Source: Acetobacteraceae bacterium
Lineage (GTDB): Bacteria > Pseudomonadota > Alphaproteobacteria > Acetobacterales > Acetobacteraceae
Reading direction: 5' to 3'
NCBI GenBank assembly: GCA_003164305.1
Contig: PLSZ01000119.1
Span: 276-5,695 of the forward strand
Length of the DNA stretch: 5,420 nt
Position numbers and translations under genes: made by a program. Shown here one piece after another: positions 1 through 5,268 of the stretch (position 1 is the first letter of the stretch; each line of letters starts with the position of its first letter). The notes beneath the pieces are model-generated. The model was not told the origin of the DNA. It searched no databases and saw only the letters and a program-made list of their open reading frames with translations.

Positions 1-830
1 ATCATCAGATGATCCACGTTGTTCACGTTGATCCCGGCCTGCTGGAACGCCGTCGGACCCGCCACCCGGAACGCGCGAGACGAGGTAAAGTCCTCCATCT
101 GGCTGACCATCGGCGTTTCGACGCTTTCGCCCGTGCCAAGAATATAAACCGGTTTCGTTTTGAAATCCTTCGCCCGCTCGGCCGAAGTCAGGATCAGCGC
201 GCCACCGCCGTCGGTCACAAGGCAACACATCAGCAAGCGAAACGGCCACGCGATCATGCGGCTGCTGAGCACATCCTCGGTGGTGATCGGTGTCTTGAAC
301 GTCGCCCGCGGATTCTTCGCGGCCCACTCCCTTTGCACCACGCAAACCTGGGCGATCTGCTCCTCAGTCACGCCGTAGGTTTTCATGTAGCGCAGAACGG
401 GAATCGTGAACATGCTCGGCGGACCCATCGGTCCGAACGGCTGCTCAAACTGTCCGTTCAACGACGACGGAGGCACCGGACGCGGGATCGAGCCAATGCG
501 CGATTTGCCGCTTTCGCCGTGCGTGATCAGGATCGTTTTCGCCAGGCCCGCCTCGATCGCGGCCGCGGCATGACGCACATGAATCATGAACGAACAGCCG
601 CCGACCGACGTCCCATCGACCCAGGTCGGTGTGATGCCGAGATAATGCGCCAATTGCACCGGCGTCTCCCCCGCGGTGGCGATGCCGTCGATATCCTTCG
701 GGCGCAACCCGCAATCGGCCATGGCGTTCAGCGCCGCGTCGGCGTGCAGACCGATCTGCGACAGATCCGGAATGACACCCAGTTTCGTCGTTTCGGCCGC
801 GCCGACAACGGTAACAGCGTTTCCGCGCAT
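1..830 (-). CDS. SCP2-type thiolase-like protein (thiolase or Ltp2-like aldolase), C-terminus cut by window edge
   Basis: The minus-strand frame is open from ATG at 830 to the window edge, giving 276 visible residues of a family usually near 380-400, so the C-terminal third is missing. The fold is recognisable: an N-terminal VTVVGAAET strand, GGCSF at about residues 77-81, the helix HAAAAIEAGLAKTILITHGE (about 88-106), and the TDGGGALIL strand motif (about 206-214) typical of SCP2/lipid-transfer thiolases. Such enzymes either cleave or form 3-ketoacyl-CoA in the cytoplasm, or, in the Ltp2 branch, carry out a retro-aldol cleavage of a CoA ester. Cys79 is near the thiolase nucleophile position, but ungapped counting back from the AG after the helix puts it one residue off, so catalysis by this Cys is uncertain. 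The start is supported by GAAAGG about 8 nt upstream, overlapping the end of the DUF35 gene, with a 4 bp intergenic gap. This implies translational coupling and a shared complex. Family assignment is secure; the reaction is not. Confidence 0.88.
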   Translation of the reverse strand, partial: MRGNAVTVVGAAETTKLGVIPDLSQIGLHADAALNAMADCGLRPKDIDGIATAGETPVQLAHYLGITPTWVDGTSVGGCSFMIHVRHAAAAIEAGLAKTILITHGESGKSRIGSIPRPVPPSSLNGQFEQPFGPMGPPSMFTIPVLRYMKTYGVTEEQIAQVCVVQREWAAKNPRATFKTPITTEDVLSSRMIAWPFRLLMCCLVTDGGGALILTSAERAKDFKTKPVYILGTGESVETPMVSQMEDFTSSRAFRVAGPTAFQQAGINVNNVDHLM

Positions 831-834
831 TGGC

Positions 835-1245
835 TTAACCTTTCGCCGGACGGAAAAACGGCAGCGTGATGGTGTCGTTCTGTTTTTCGAACACCACCTC
901 CAACTCCATGTCCAACTGCAACGCTTCCGGCGTTTGCTCGCATGCGACGATGTTGGTCATCATGCGCGGGCCCTCGGCCAGTTGCACGACGGCGATCGCG
1001 TAGGGCGGCTTAAATCCCGGCACCGGGCGGTGATGGATCACGTAGCTCCACAGCACCGCTTTGCCCGACGCCTTGAACCAACTGACTTTTCGGGATGCGC
1101 AGACCGGGCAGAATGGCCGCGGCGGGAAGTAATTCTTGCCGCAGGAATCGCAGCGCTGCAAACGCAACTCGCCCGCGTTGGCGCCATCCCAGAAACCTTG
1201 CGTTTCGGGCGTCGGCGCCGGCAAGGCGCGTCCTGGTTCAGCCAT
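835..1245 (-). CDS. Zn-ribbon/OB-fold protein, DUF35 family (COG1545), thiolase partner
   Basis: The protein is 136 aa, the usual length for DUF35 proteins. It has an N-terminal helix with the family-typical QGFWDGANAGELRLQRCDSC segment, a rubredoxin-like zinc ribbon formed by Cys32, Cys35, Cys46 and Cys49 (CxxC-x10-CxxC), and an OB-fold half from about residue 55 to 125 (SYVIHHRPVPGFKPPYAIAVVQL, then LDMELEVVFE). Members are small cytoplasmic subunits that bind thiolases, HMG-CoA synthase or Ltp2-type aldolases and are thought to help hold the acyl-CoA. I chose ATG 1245 over an in-frame ATG at 1464 because GAGAGG lies 9 nt upstream and because the extra 73 residues would be translated REP DNA. 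The gene immediately precedes the thiolase, 4 bp apart, so the two are very probably co-transcribed and form one complex. Partner identity is inferred from the family and the adjacency. Confidence 0.9.
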   Translation of the reverse strand: MAEPGRALPAPTPETQGFWDGANAGELRLQRCDSCGKNYFPPRPFCPVCASRKVSWFKASGKAVLWSYVIHHRPVPGFKPPYAIAVVQLAEGPRMMTNIVACEQTPEALQLDMELEVVFEKQNDTITLPFFRPAKG

Positions 1246-1273
1246 CGATCGTTTCCTCTCGCGATTGGTCGTG

Positions 1274-1293
1274 AGCCGGGATTGGGTCCGGCT
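1274..1293. repeat. Hairpin in the leader of the DUF35 gene
   Basis: AGCCGG and CCGGCT form a perfect 6 bp inverted repeat around an 8-nt loop, followed on the plus strand by TTTT. No plus-strand gene ends here, so a terminator role is doubtful. On the minus strand it would fold in the 5' leader about 29 nt ahead of the DUF35 start codon. It may be a further repeat remnant. Confidence 0.35.
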
Positions 1294-1316
1294 TTTCGGA
1301 AAGCACTGTGGCGCGA

Positions 1317-1344
1317 CAGATCGCCGGGTCAAGCCCCATGGGCG
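1317..1344 (-). repeat. Degenerate REP-like copy
   Basis: Positions 1317-1336 match 16 of 20 bases of the first part of the intact copy at 1439-1468, in the same orientation, including the TCAAG loop. One stem pair differs by a compensated change (T-A to G-C). The stem is CGCC-GGG, loop TCAAG, CCC, a 4-nt CATG bulge, then GGCG, so it still folds but with a bulge. It looks like an older, decayed copy. Confidence 0.45.
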
Positions 1345-1383
1345 CCAGCGAGGGTGAAAAACCGAGGGGCCACGGTCACTGAT

Positions 1384-1468
1384 CGTCATCACCGGGCGTG
1401 ACCTGGTGATCTCCCGCGTCACCCACATTGTGCGGCGAGAGATGGCCGGTTCAAGACCGGCCATGACG
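1384..1468. repeat. REP-type palindromic element: two inverted 30-bp stem-loops (BIME-like)
   Basis: Two 30-bp units face each other: 1384-1413 on the plus strand and 1439-1468 on the minus strand, with a 25-bp spacer containing CCGC/GCGG. By hand they share 22 of 30 positions, with conserved ends CGTCAT and ATCTC. The first folds as ATCACCGGG, loop CGTGA, CCTGGTGAT (one G-T pair). The second is perfect: ATGGCCGGT (1442-1450), 5-nt loop, ACCGGCCAT (1456-1464). Paired changes at three stem positions keep both folds. Elements of this kind are dispersed in many alphaproteobacterial intergenic regions. Lying behind the cupin operon, it may attenuate read-through into the DUF35-thiolase unit, which is an inference. 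Confidence 0.75.
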
Positions 1469-1550
1469 CTGAGCGGCCAGCGGAACGCGTTTCTCGCCCA
1501 CCCCGGCGCCTTTGAGGTTAAGCCCGATCATGACGCGCCCTCAGGCGATG

Positions 1551-1820
1551 TCAGGCAGCGCGGCGTCCCGCGATGTAGGCGACACCCTGGGCGCCGATCG
1601 ACTCCGCGTGCGTTTCGCCCGCGGCGACCGCGCAACTGTCGCCGACCCGGAACGTGTCGGCTTTGCCGTTCCGCGTGATGGTGATCTCGCCGCCGATCAC
1701 CATGACACGCGCGTGCCAGTCATGCGTGTGATCGGGGTTCGCATGTCCGGCGCGCTGGCCGCCGTAATAAACGTCGTAGCCTTCGCGCTGCAGGTCGGCT
1801 TCGAATTCGCTCTGGTTCAT
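1551..1820 (-). CDS. Small cupin-domain protein (downstream paralog)
   Basis: The protein is 89 aa, a single minimal double-stranded beta-helix. The first cupin motif is NPDHTHDWHARVMVIGGEI (about residues 28-46), with His31 and His33 as candidate metal ligands. The second is the GDSCAVAAGETHAE segment (about 60-73), with His71. The Glu that usually follows the HxH pair in motif 1 is absent; Ala37-Arg38 stand in that region. The function is unknown: small cupins of this type may bind a metal and a small ligand or act as isomerases or sensors, and nothing here decides it. Its ATG overlaps the stop of the preceding cupin gene in an ATGA (1817-1820), a strong sign of translational coupling. By hand alignment it is about 40% identical to that neighbour, with the same GxAYxAGRRA ending, so the pair arose by tandem duplication. 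Confidence 0.85.
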   Translation of the reverse strand: MNQSEFEADLQREGYDVYYGGQRAGHANPDHTHDWHARVMVIGGEITITRNGKADTFRVGDSCAVAAGETHAESIGAQGVAYIAGRRAA

Positions 1821-2107
1821 GTTTCACTCTTTCTGTTCGGCGCGCGACGGCCGGCGACATACGCCGCGCCGGACGCGCCGGCGGTTTCGGAATGCCGGCA
1901 CCCCGCGTGCAATTCAAAGAAGTCGCCGGCCTGGAAGGTCCGCGCGCCGGTGTCCTCGCGATCGACCGTCATCGCGCCATCGACCACCAGTACACGGGCA
2001 TCGAACGGATGCGCATGTTCGGGGTTCACGGCGTCGGGCCGCATCGAAATCGACACGATTTCAAAGCCGTCGCCAGTCAGCGCGGCTTCAAACGTCGCCC
2101 GGTCCAT
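1817..2107 (-). CDS. Small cupin-domain protein (upstream paralog)
   Basis: The protein is 96 aa, again one cupin barrel. Motif 1 is NPEHAHPFDARVLVVDGAM (about residues 28-46) with His31 and His33. Motif 2 is GDFFELHAGCRHSE, with the His near residue 72. As in its partner, the motif-1 Glu is missing and an Ala-Arg pair is conserved instead. The C-terminus carries six or so extra residues (NRKSET) after AGRRA. The start is supported by GGGAGG seven nucleotides upstream of ATG 2107. It begins 27 bp after the stop of the oxidoreductase gene and overlaps the next cupin by 4 bp, so oxidoreductase, this cupin and the second cupin read as one operon. No substrate can be inferred; the two copies could form a heteromer, which is speculative. 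Confidence 0.86.
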   Translation of the reverse strand: MDRATFEAALTGDGFEIVSISMRPDAVNPEHAHPFDARVLVVDGAMTVDREDTGARTFQAGDFFELHAGCRHSETAGASGAAYVAGRRAPNRKSET

Positions 2108-2134
2108 GGTTCACCCTCCCACACGCGAGGCACG

Positions 2135-3109
2135 CTAACTGACCAGCACAGCCTTGCCAATCACCGCACGCTCGATCACCGCCTGAAGCGCTTCGGCCGC
2201 CTGATCCAGGCGGAACCGGTGCGAAACGCGCGGCTTAAGTTTGCCCTCGGCCGCGAGCTTCGTCAGTTCCTTCATATTGGCGATCGCCAGCGCCGGGTTC
2301 GCTTCATTCAAACCGCCGATTCGCACGCCGACAGCGTCGATGCCTTTAATCAACAAATAGTTGCTCCGAATATTGGTCGGGCCGCCGCCGAGAAAGCCCA
2401 GGATGAGCAGGCGTCCTCCCCAGGCGAGGCAGCGTAACGAATCGTCCGCCACTTTGTCGCCGATCGGGTCGTAGACGATATCGACGCCGCGGCCGCCGGT
2501 CAGTTCCTTCACCTGGTCGATAAAGCCGCCGCGATACTCGATCGCGTGATCGGCGCCTTCTTCCAGGCAGGCGGCGCGCTTCGCTTCCCCGCTCGCGGTG
2601 GCGATCACCTTGGCGCCGAACAGTTTGGCGACCTGGATGGCGGCGATGCCGATGCCGCCGGCGGCGCCATGCACCAACACCCACTCGCCCGCCGCGAGTC
2701 GCCCGCGCTGGAGCAACGCATGATACGCGGTGGTGTAAGCGCCGCGGAACACGCCCGCCGATTCGAGGCTCATGCCGTCGGGCACCAGATCGCATAAGGC
2801 GGCCTTGGCATTGCCCAGTTCGGCGCAGGCACCAAGGGTGTGGCGGGACATGACGCGGTCGCCAGGTTTGAACGTGGTGACGTCCGGGCCGACGGAGATC
2901 ACCTCGCCGGCCGCCTCACCGCCCGGAATGAACGGGGGTTCGGGCCGGAACTGGTATTTGCCGGCCAGCATCAGGACATCGACGTACTGCACGCCGCGCG
3001 CCCCGATTCGCACCTGGATTTCCCCCGGGCCGGGTGGCGGCGGGTCCGGCACGTCACGCCAGGCCAGGACCTCTGGGCCGCCAAACGCCTCGCAAACCAT
3101 CGCTTTCAC
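2135..3109 (-). CDS. NADPH:quinone oxidoreductase family protein (zinc-independent MDR)
   Basis: With a GTG start at 3109 the protein is 324 aa, the standard length for quinone-oxidoreductase-like MDR enzymes. It has an N-terminal GroES-like catalytic domain (KAMVCEAFGGPEVL, then PPFIPGGEAAGEV around 58-70 and KPGDRV at 81-86). A Rossmann domain follows, with WVLVHGAAGGIGIAAIQVAK at about 143-162, the dinucleotide loop being AAGGIG. A VDIVYDPIGD strand at about 209-218 and the GKAVL ending complete the family pattern. The structural and catalytic zinc ligands of alcohol dehydrogenases are absent. It should reduce a quinone, enone or enoyl thioester with NADPH in the cytoplasm; which one is unknown. 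GTG was preferred to ATG 3130 or 3202 because GGGGAG sits 7 nt ahead and the sequence then starts at the conserved (M)KAMVCEAFGG. It heads the operon with the two cupins. Confidence 0.92.
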   Translation of the reverse strand: MKAMVCEAFGGPEVLAWRDVPDPPPPGPGEIQVRIGARGVQYVDVLMLAGKYQFRPEPPFIPGGEAAGEVISVGPDVTTFKPGDRVMSRHTLGACAELGNAKAALCDLVPDGMSLESAGVFRGAYTTAYHALLQRGRLAAGEWVLVHGAAGGIGIAAIQVAKLFGAKVIATASGEAKRAACLEEGADHAIEYRGGFIDQVKELTGGRGVDIVYDPIGDKVADDSLRCLAWGGRLLILGFLGGGPTNIRSNYLLIKGIDAVGVRIGGLNEANPALAIANMKELTKLAAEGKLKPRVSHRFRLDQAAEALQAVIERAVIGKAVLVS

Positions 3110-3116
3110 AGTCAAT

Positions 3117-3122
3117 CTCCCC
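3117..3122 (-). promoter_or_regulatory. Shine-Dalgarno site that fixes the GTG start of the oxidoreductase
   Basis: On the minus strand GGGGAG is followed by a 7-nt spacer (ATTGACT) and then GTG at 3109. No comparable site precedes the upstream in-frame ATG codons at 3130 and 3202. Confidence 0.6.
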
Positions 3123-3284
3123 ATAATCAGCCCGGTCAGATGAATATTCGGCAAGACGAAGGTCATTATCGGTCGAAACGGCGGACAGCTTTCGCGTGGC
3201 AAGACGAGAACTTACGCCGGTTGGTGGCTTGTCGCGACAGTAACGCGTCCCGGCATATACGTCACAAAATGATACAATGCCCAC

Positions 3285-3290
3285 ATTAAC
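3285..3290 (-). promoter_or_regulatory. Possible -10 element of the oxidoreductase-cupin operon
   Basis: The minus strand reads GTTAAT, matching four of six positions of TATAAT. Its centre is 30 bp from the centre of the FNR-type box, close to what a class II FNR-activated promoter shows (box at -41.5). The transcript would start near 3276 and have a leader of roughly 165 nt. The hexamer is weak and the call rests on its spacing. Confidence 0.25.
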
Positions 3291-3310
3291 AGATGTTTTT
3301 GCAAAACCCG

Positions 3311-3324
3311 TTGACCTCCATCAA
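3311..3324. promoter_or_regulatory. FNR/DNR-type regulator binding site
   Basis: TTGAC-CTCC-ATCAA matches nine of the ten defined positions of the consensus TTGAT-N4-ATCAA bound by FNR, ANR, DNR and FixK proteins. It lies 102 bp upstream of a Crp/Fnr-family gene whose recognition helix carries the FNR-type E-x-x-S-R residues, so the regulator is the natural candidate to bind it. On the plus strand the box overlaps the possible -35 hexamer, which fits autorepression. On the minus strand its position fits activation of the oxidoreductase operon. Both roles are inferred. Confidence 0.6.
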
Positions 3325-3340
3325 TGTGCGCTTGTATATC
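3311..3340 (+). promoter_or_regulatory. Possible sigma-70 promoter of the regulator gene
   Basis: TTGACC (3311-3316), an 18-bp spacer and TATATC (3335-3340) make a fair sigma-70 match. The start would be near 3347, leaving an 80-nt leader. Because the -35 is also the left half of the FNR-type box, binding there would block polymerase. The alternative is that TTGACC is only the operator and the true promoter lies elsewhere. Confidence 0.35.
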
Positions 3341-3426
3341 CAACATCAAATCCGCCATGAATATACGTCGTTTATATGTCCCGGAAAAAGCGCCGGCGAC
3401 GCCAGGTATCATGAGGTGAGGAAGTC

Positions 3427-4152
3427 ATGGAACATCAGCCAGCCGCCTTCGGCGAACAAGACGCGCTCCGTCCCACCGTGGCGCAATTGCGCGAACTGAC
3501 GATCTTCGCGCGGTTGGAGGACAGAGTGCTGACGCGTCTCGCCGGGATCTCGGAGTTGCGGTCCTTCGACACGGGCGACCGGCTGTTTGCTCAAGGCGAG
3601 ATGGACGTCACATTCTGTGTGCTGGTGTCGGGGCAGGTCTCGTTTTTCCGCACCGCGCCGGATGGCACCGTCACGGTCGTCGATGTCCTGCAGCCACCGG
3701 GCCACATCGGTTTACAGGCGGTGCTGACCCAGATGCCCATTCTGACCGGAGCGGCAGCCGTCGCGCCCACCCGCGTGATCCAGATCGATGGCGCGGGACT
3801 GCGGGCGTTGCTGCAGGACGAACCGTCGCTGGCGTCCGGGCTGCTGCTGGCCGAGGCGATGGATTTCCGCTCCCTCGTGCTGCAGGTGTGCGACCTGAAA
3901 CTGCGGACGACCGCGCAACGTCTGGGTCATTATTTGCTGGAGCTGGCGCCGGATCAGTCCAGCCGGTCGGCGACCCTCCGCCTGCCCTTCGACAAGCGCC
4001 TGCTGGCCGCGCGACTCGGCTGCCGGCAGGAAAACCTGTCTCGCGCGTTCGCCACGTTGCGCGAGCAGGGCGTCGAGACCAGGGGCGCGCGCGTGGTGTT
4101 GCACGACATTCCGCGGCTGCGGAATTACGCGGTGGCGTTCGACGGGCCGTGA
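3427..4152 (+). CDS. Crp/Fnr-superfamily transcriptional regulator (DNR/FixK-like, no Fe-S cluster)
   Basis: The protein is 241 aa. A cyclic-nucleotide-binding-like beta-roll covers about residues 25-120 (FDTGDRLFAQGE at 47-58, LVSGQVSFFR at 66-75), followed by a long dimer helix (about 124-160) and a C-terminal winged helix. The helix-turn-helix is LLAARLGCRQENLSRAFATL (192-211). Glu202, Ser205 and Arg206 match the FNR determinants that read TTGAT half-sites. Cysteines occur only at 64, 155 and 199, so the four-Cys iron-sulfur cluster of FNR is absent. The phosphate-binding cassette reads HIGLQAVLTQMPILTGAAAV, without the Glu and Arg that hold cAMP in CRP, so a cAMP sensor is unlikely. A heme/NO-sensing DNR-like or ligand-free FixK-like mode is possible but unproven. 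The start has GAGG 5 nt upstream. An FNR-type box lies in its own promoter region. Confidence 0.92.
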   Translation: MEHQPAAFGEQDALRPTVAQLRELTIFARLEDRVLTRLAGISELRSFDTGDRLFAQGEMDVTFCVLVSGQVSFFRTAPDGTVTVVDVLQPPGHIGLQAVLTQMPILTGAAAVAPTRVIQIDGAGLRALLQDEPSLASGLLLAEAMDFRSLVLQVCDLKLRTTAQRLGHYLLELAPDQSSRSATLRLPFDKRLLAARLGCRQENLSRAFATLREQGVETRGARVVLHDIPRLRNYAVAFDGP

Positions 4153-4159
4153 ACCGCGA

Positions 4160-5203
4160 TCAGGCGGCGGTGATTTCAGCCCAGTACCGATTCGCGCCCG
4201 CCTGCGCCATGTGACGGCCGACAAACCGGTTCCACACCGTCTCGTTGCCGAATTCATCGCGCCAGGACCACAGCCGCTTCGTCAGGAAGTGCAGGCTGTG
4301 TTCGTGCGTGAAGCCGATCGCGCCGTGCACCTGATGCGCGATCGCCGCTCCGATGCCCGCCGCCTCCCCGCTTCGCGCCTTGCCGGCGGCGATCGGCAGC
4401 AAACGGATGGTTTCGCCGACCGCCTCGGCCGCCATGCCGGCGGCGGCGCCAGCGGCCGCGGTTTGTCCCGCCAGGACCGCGAGGTTCTGCTGCACCGCCT
4501 GGAATTTGCCGATCGGACGGCCGAATTGCGTGCGGTCCATCGCGTACTGGGTGGTCATTTCGGTGATCCGTTCCAGCGCGCCGGCGATCTGCGTCGCTCG
4601 TAACGCGGCGCCGGCGGCGCGCAATTGCTGACGATCGAGGCGCGCGTTGCCCACGGCATCGGTCCGGCCGCCGAGTTTGACCGTGTCCCGGGGTTCGCGC
4701 GCGACATTTTCTCCCGGTTCGAAGAGGCAATCGTCGCGCGGCACGATGGCGACGGTTCCGGCGTCGTCCATCGCGACGATCGTCGTGTTGGCGCGCGCCC
4801 AGGGAACGCGAGTGGCGAAACCGCGCGGGTGACAGCCGCGCTCGTTCTGGTTGAGGCTGACGTGCTCACCGAACGCGACGGTCATCGGCCCGTCCGGCAC
4901 GGGAACACCGGCGCGGGCCAGCAACCATCCGGCGAGCATGGTCTCGGGCAATGGCAAGGGCAGCGCGAACCGTCCGGCCGCGTGCACGATGACCATCGCG
5001 CCGGGGAAATCCACGCCGGATCCGCCGGCGGCTTCCGGCACCAAGGCGCGGGGCAGGCCGGCGTCCTCGACGGCGCGCCACATGGCGTCCGGCCATGCGC
5101 CGCCTTCCGCCGCGCGCAGGGCGGCGGGTTGGCACAAATCCTGGAACAAGCGCGTCGCCGTCTCTCGCAGCAGGTCGCGGGTGGAAGCGTCGGTGTCCGT
5201 CAT
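4160..5203 (-). CDS. Acyl-CoA dehydrogenase family protein (compact type)
   Basis: The protein is 347 aa, short against the usual 380-400. The N-terminal helical domain shows LVPEAAGGSGVDFPGAMVIV (54-73) and GRFALPLPLPETMLAGWLLA (77-96), typical of this subgroup. A reduced middle beta domain runs to about 190, then the C-terminal helices carry the FAD-contact motif DRTQFGRPIGKFQAVQQNLA (223-242) and QVHGAIGFTHEHSLHFLTKR (291-310). The enzyme should introduce a double bond next to the CoA thioester, with FAD and an electron-transferring flavoprotein. The classical YEGT catalytic-Glu motif is not present, and I cannot assign the base. Compact members such as mycobacterial ChsE subunits work as heterotetramers with a second dehydrogenase, so an unseen partner is possible. 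ATG 5203 is chosen for its GAAGGA site; longer in-frame starts run through repeat DNA. Its stop is 7 bp from that of the convergent regulator. Confidence 0.9.
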   Translation of the reverse strand: MTDTDASTRDLLRETATRLFQDLCQPAALRAAEGGAWPDAMWRAVEDAGLPRALVPEAAGGSGVDFPGAMVIVHAAGRFALPLPLPETMLAGWLLARAGVPVPDGPMTVAFGEHVSLNQNERGCHPRGFATRVPWARANTTIVAMDDAGTVAIVPRDDCLFEPGENVAREPRDTVKLGGRTDAVGNARLDRQQLRAAGAALRATQIAGALERITEMTTQYAMDRTQFGRPIGKFQAVQQNLAVLAGQTAAAGAAAGMAAEAVGETIRLLPIAAGKARSGEAAGIGAAIAHQVHGAIGFTHEHSLHFLTKRLWSWRDEFGNETVWNRFVGRHMAQAGANRYWAEITAA

Positions 5204-5207
5204 CGCG

Positions 5208-5239
5208 TGGTCCTTCGGGGCGGTGGTCCTTCGGGGCGA
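5208..5239. repeat. Tandem 16-bp duplication of the Shine-Dalgarno segment
   Basis: Two adjacent 16-bp units, 5208-5223 and 5224-5239, differ only at their last base (TGGTCCTTCGGGGCG then G or A). Read on the minus strand, each carries CCCCGAAGGACCA. The nearer copy places AAGGA 7 nt before ATG 5203, and the farther copy lies 16 nt further upstream. It is a recent-looking slip duplication that gives the dehydrogenase mRNA two ribosome-binding segments. Confidence 0.8.
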
Positions 5240-5243
5240 ACCG

Positions 5244-5263
5244 CCAAGGGGAACAACCCTGGG
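5244..5263. repeat. Imperfect inverted repeat in the dehydrogenase leader
   Basis: CCAAGGG (5244-5250) and CCCTGGG (5257-5263) pair with one mismatch around a 6-nt loop. It would form a modest hairpin in the mRNA about 40 nt ahead of the start codon. Confidence 0.3.
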
Positions 5264-5268
5264 GCAGG

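Larger units (their letters stand above)
1246..1550. other. Intergenic region of about 305 bp with REP-like stem-loops, no gene
   Basis: This stretch separates the cupin operon (ending at 1551) from the DUF35-thiolase unit (starting at 1245), both on the minus strand. No open frame here looks like a protein; the longest are extensions through repeat DNA. It holds a REP-type pair at 1384-1468, a decayed third copy at 1317-1344 and a hairpin at 1274-1293. A weak TTGACC on the minus strand near 1334-1329 could be a -35, but it is part of the decayed repeat core. I see no convincing -10 or T-tailed terminator for the minus strand, so the promoter of the downstream pair cannot be fixed. Confidence 0.7.
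3110..3426. other. Divergent intergenic region of about 317 bp, AT-richer than its surroundings
   Basis: It lies between the oxidoreductase operon (minus) and the Crp/Fnr-type regulator (plus) and should hold both promoters. It contains an FNR/DNR-type box (3311-3324), a 10-bp palindrome TTTTGCAAAA just beside it (3297-3306), another palindrome TGTCGCGACA (3230-3239), and two copies of ATATACGTC (3255-3263 and 3361-3369). A 66-residue frame on the minus strand (3212-3412) crosses all these sites, has no family resemblance and is not called. Confidence 0.7.

Noticed and set aside
9..869. Long plus-strand open frame of 286 codons
   Set aside because: It lies opposite the thiolase gene, is arginine- and histidine-rich without any domain, and is a GC-rich shadow.
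1274..1293. Rho-independent terminator on the plus strand
   Set aside because: The stem is followed by only four Ts and no plus-strand gene ends before it.
1246..1464. N-terminal extension of the DUF35 protein from ATG 1464 (begins MAGLEPAI)
   Set aside because: The extension is translated REP DNA, and a good ribosome-binding site and the family-typical N-terminus are at 1245.
1384..1468. CRISPR or insertion-sequence remnant
   Set aside because: Only two inverted units with internal stems, no regular spacers, no transposase fragment and no target duplication; a REP pair explains it better.
3212..3412. Small minus-strand open frame of 66 codons in the divergent intergenic region
   Set aside because: It covers the regulator box and both putative promoters, has no recognisable family, and no clear ribosome-binding site was noted.
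4153..4175. Bidirectional terminator between the convergent genes
   Set aside because: Only a 5-bp ACCGC/GCGGT pairing with a 10-nt loop and no T-run on either side.
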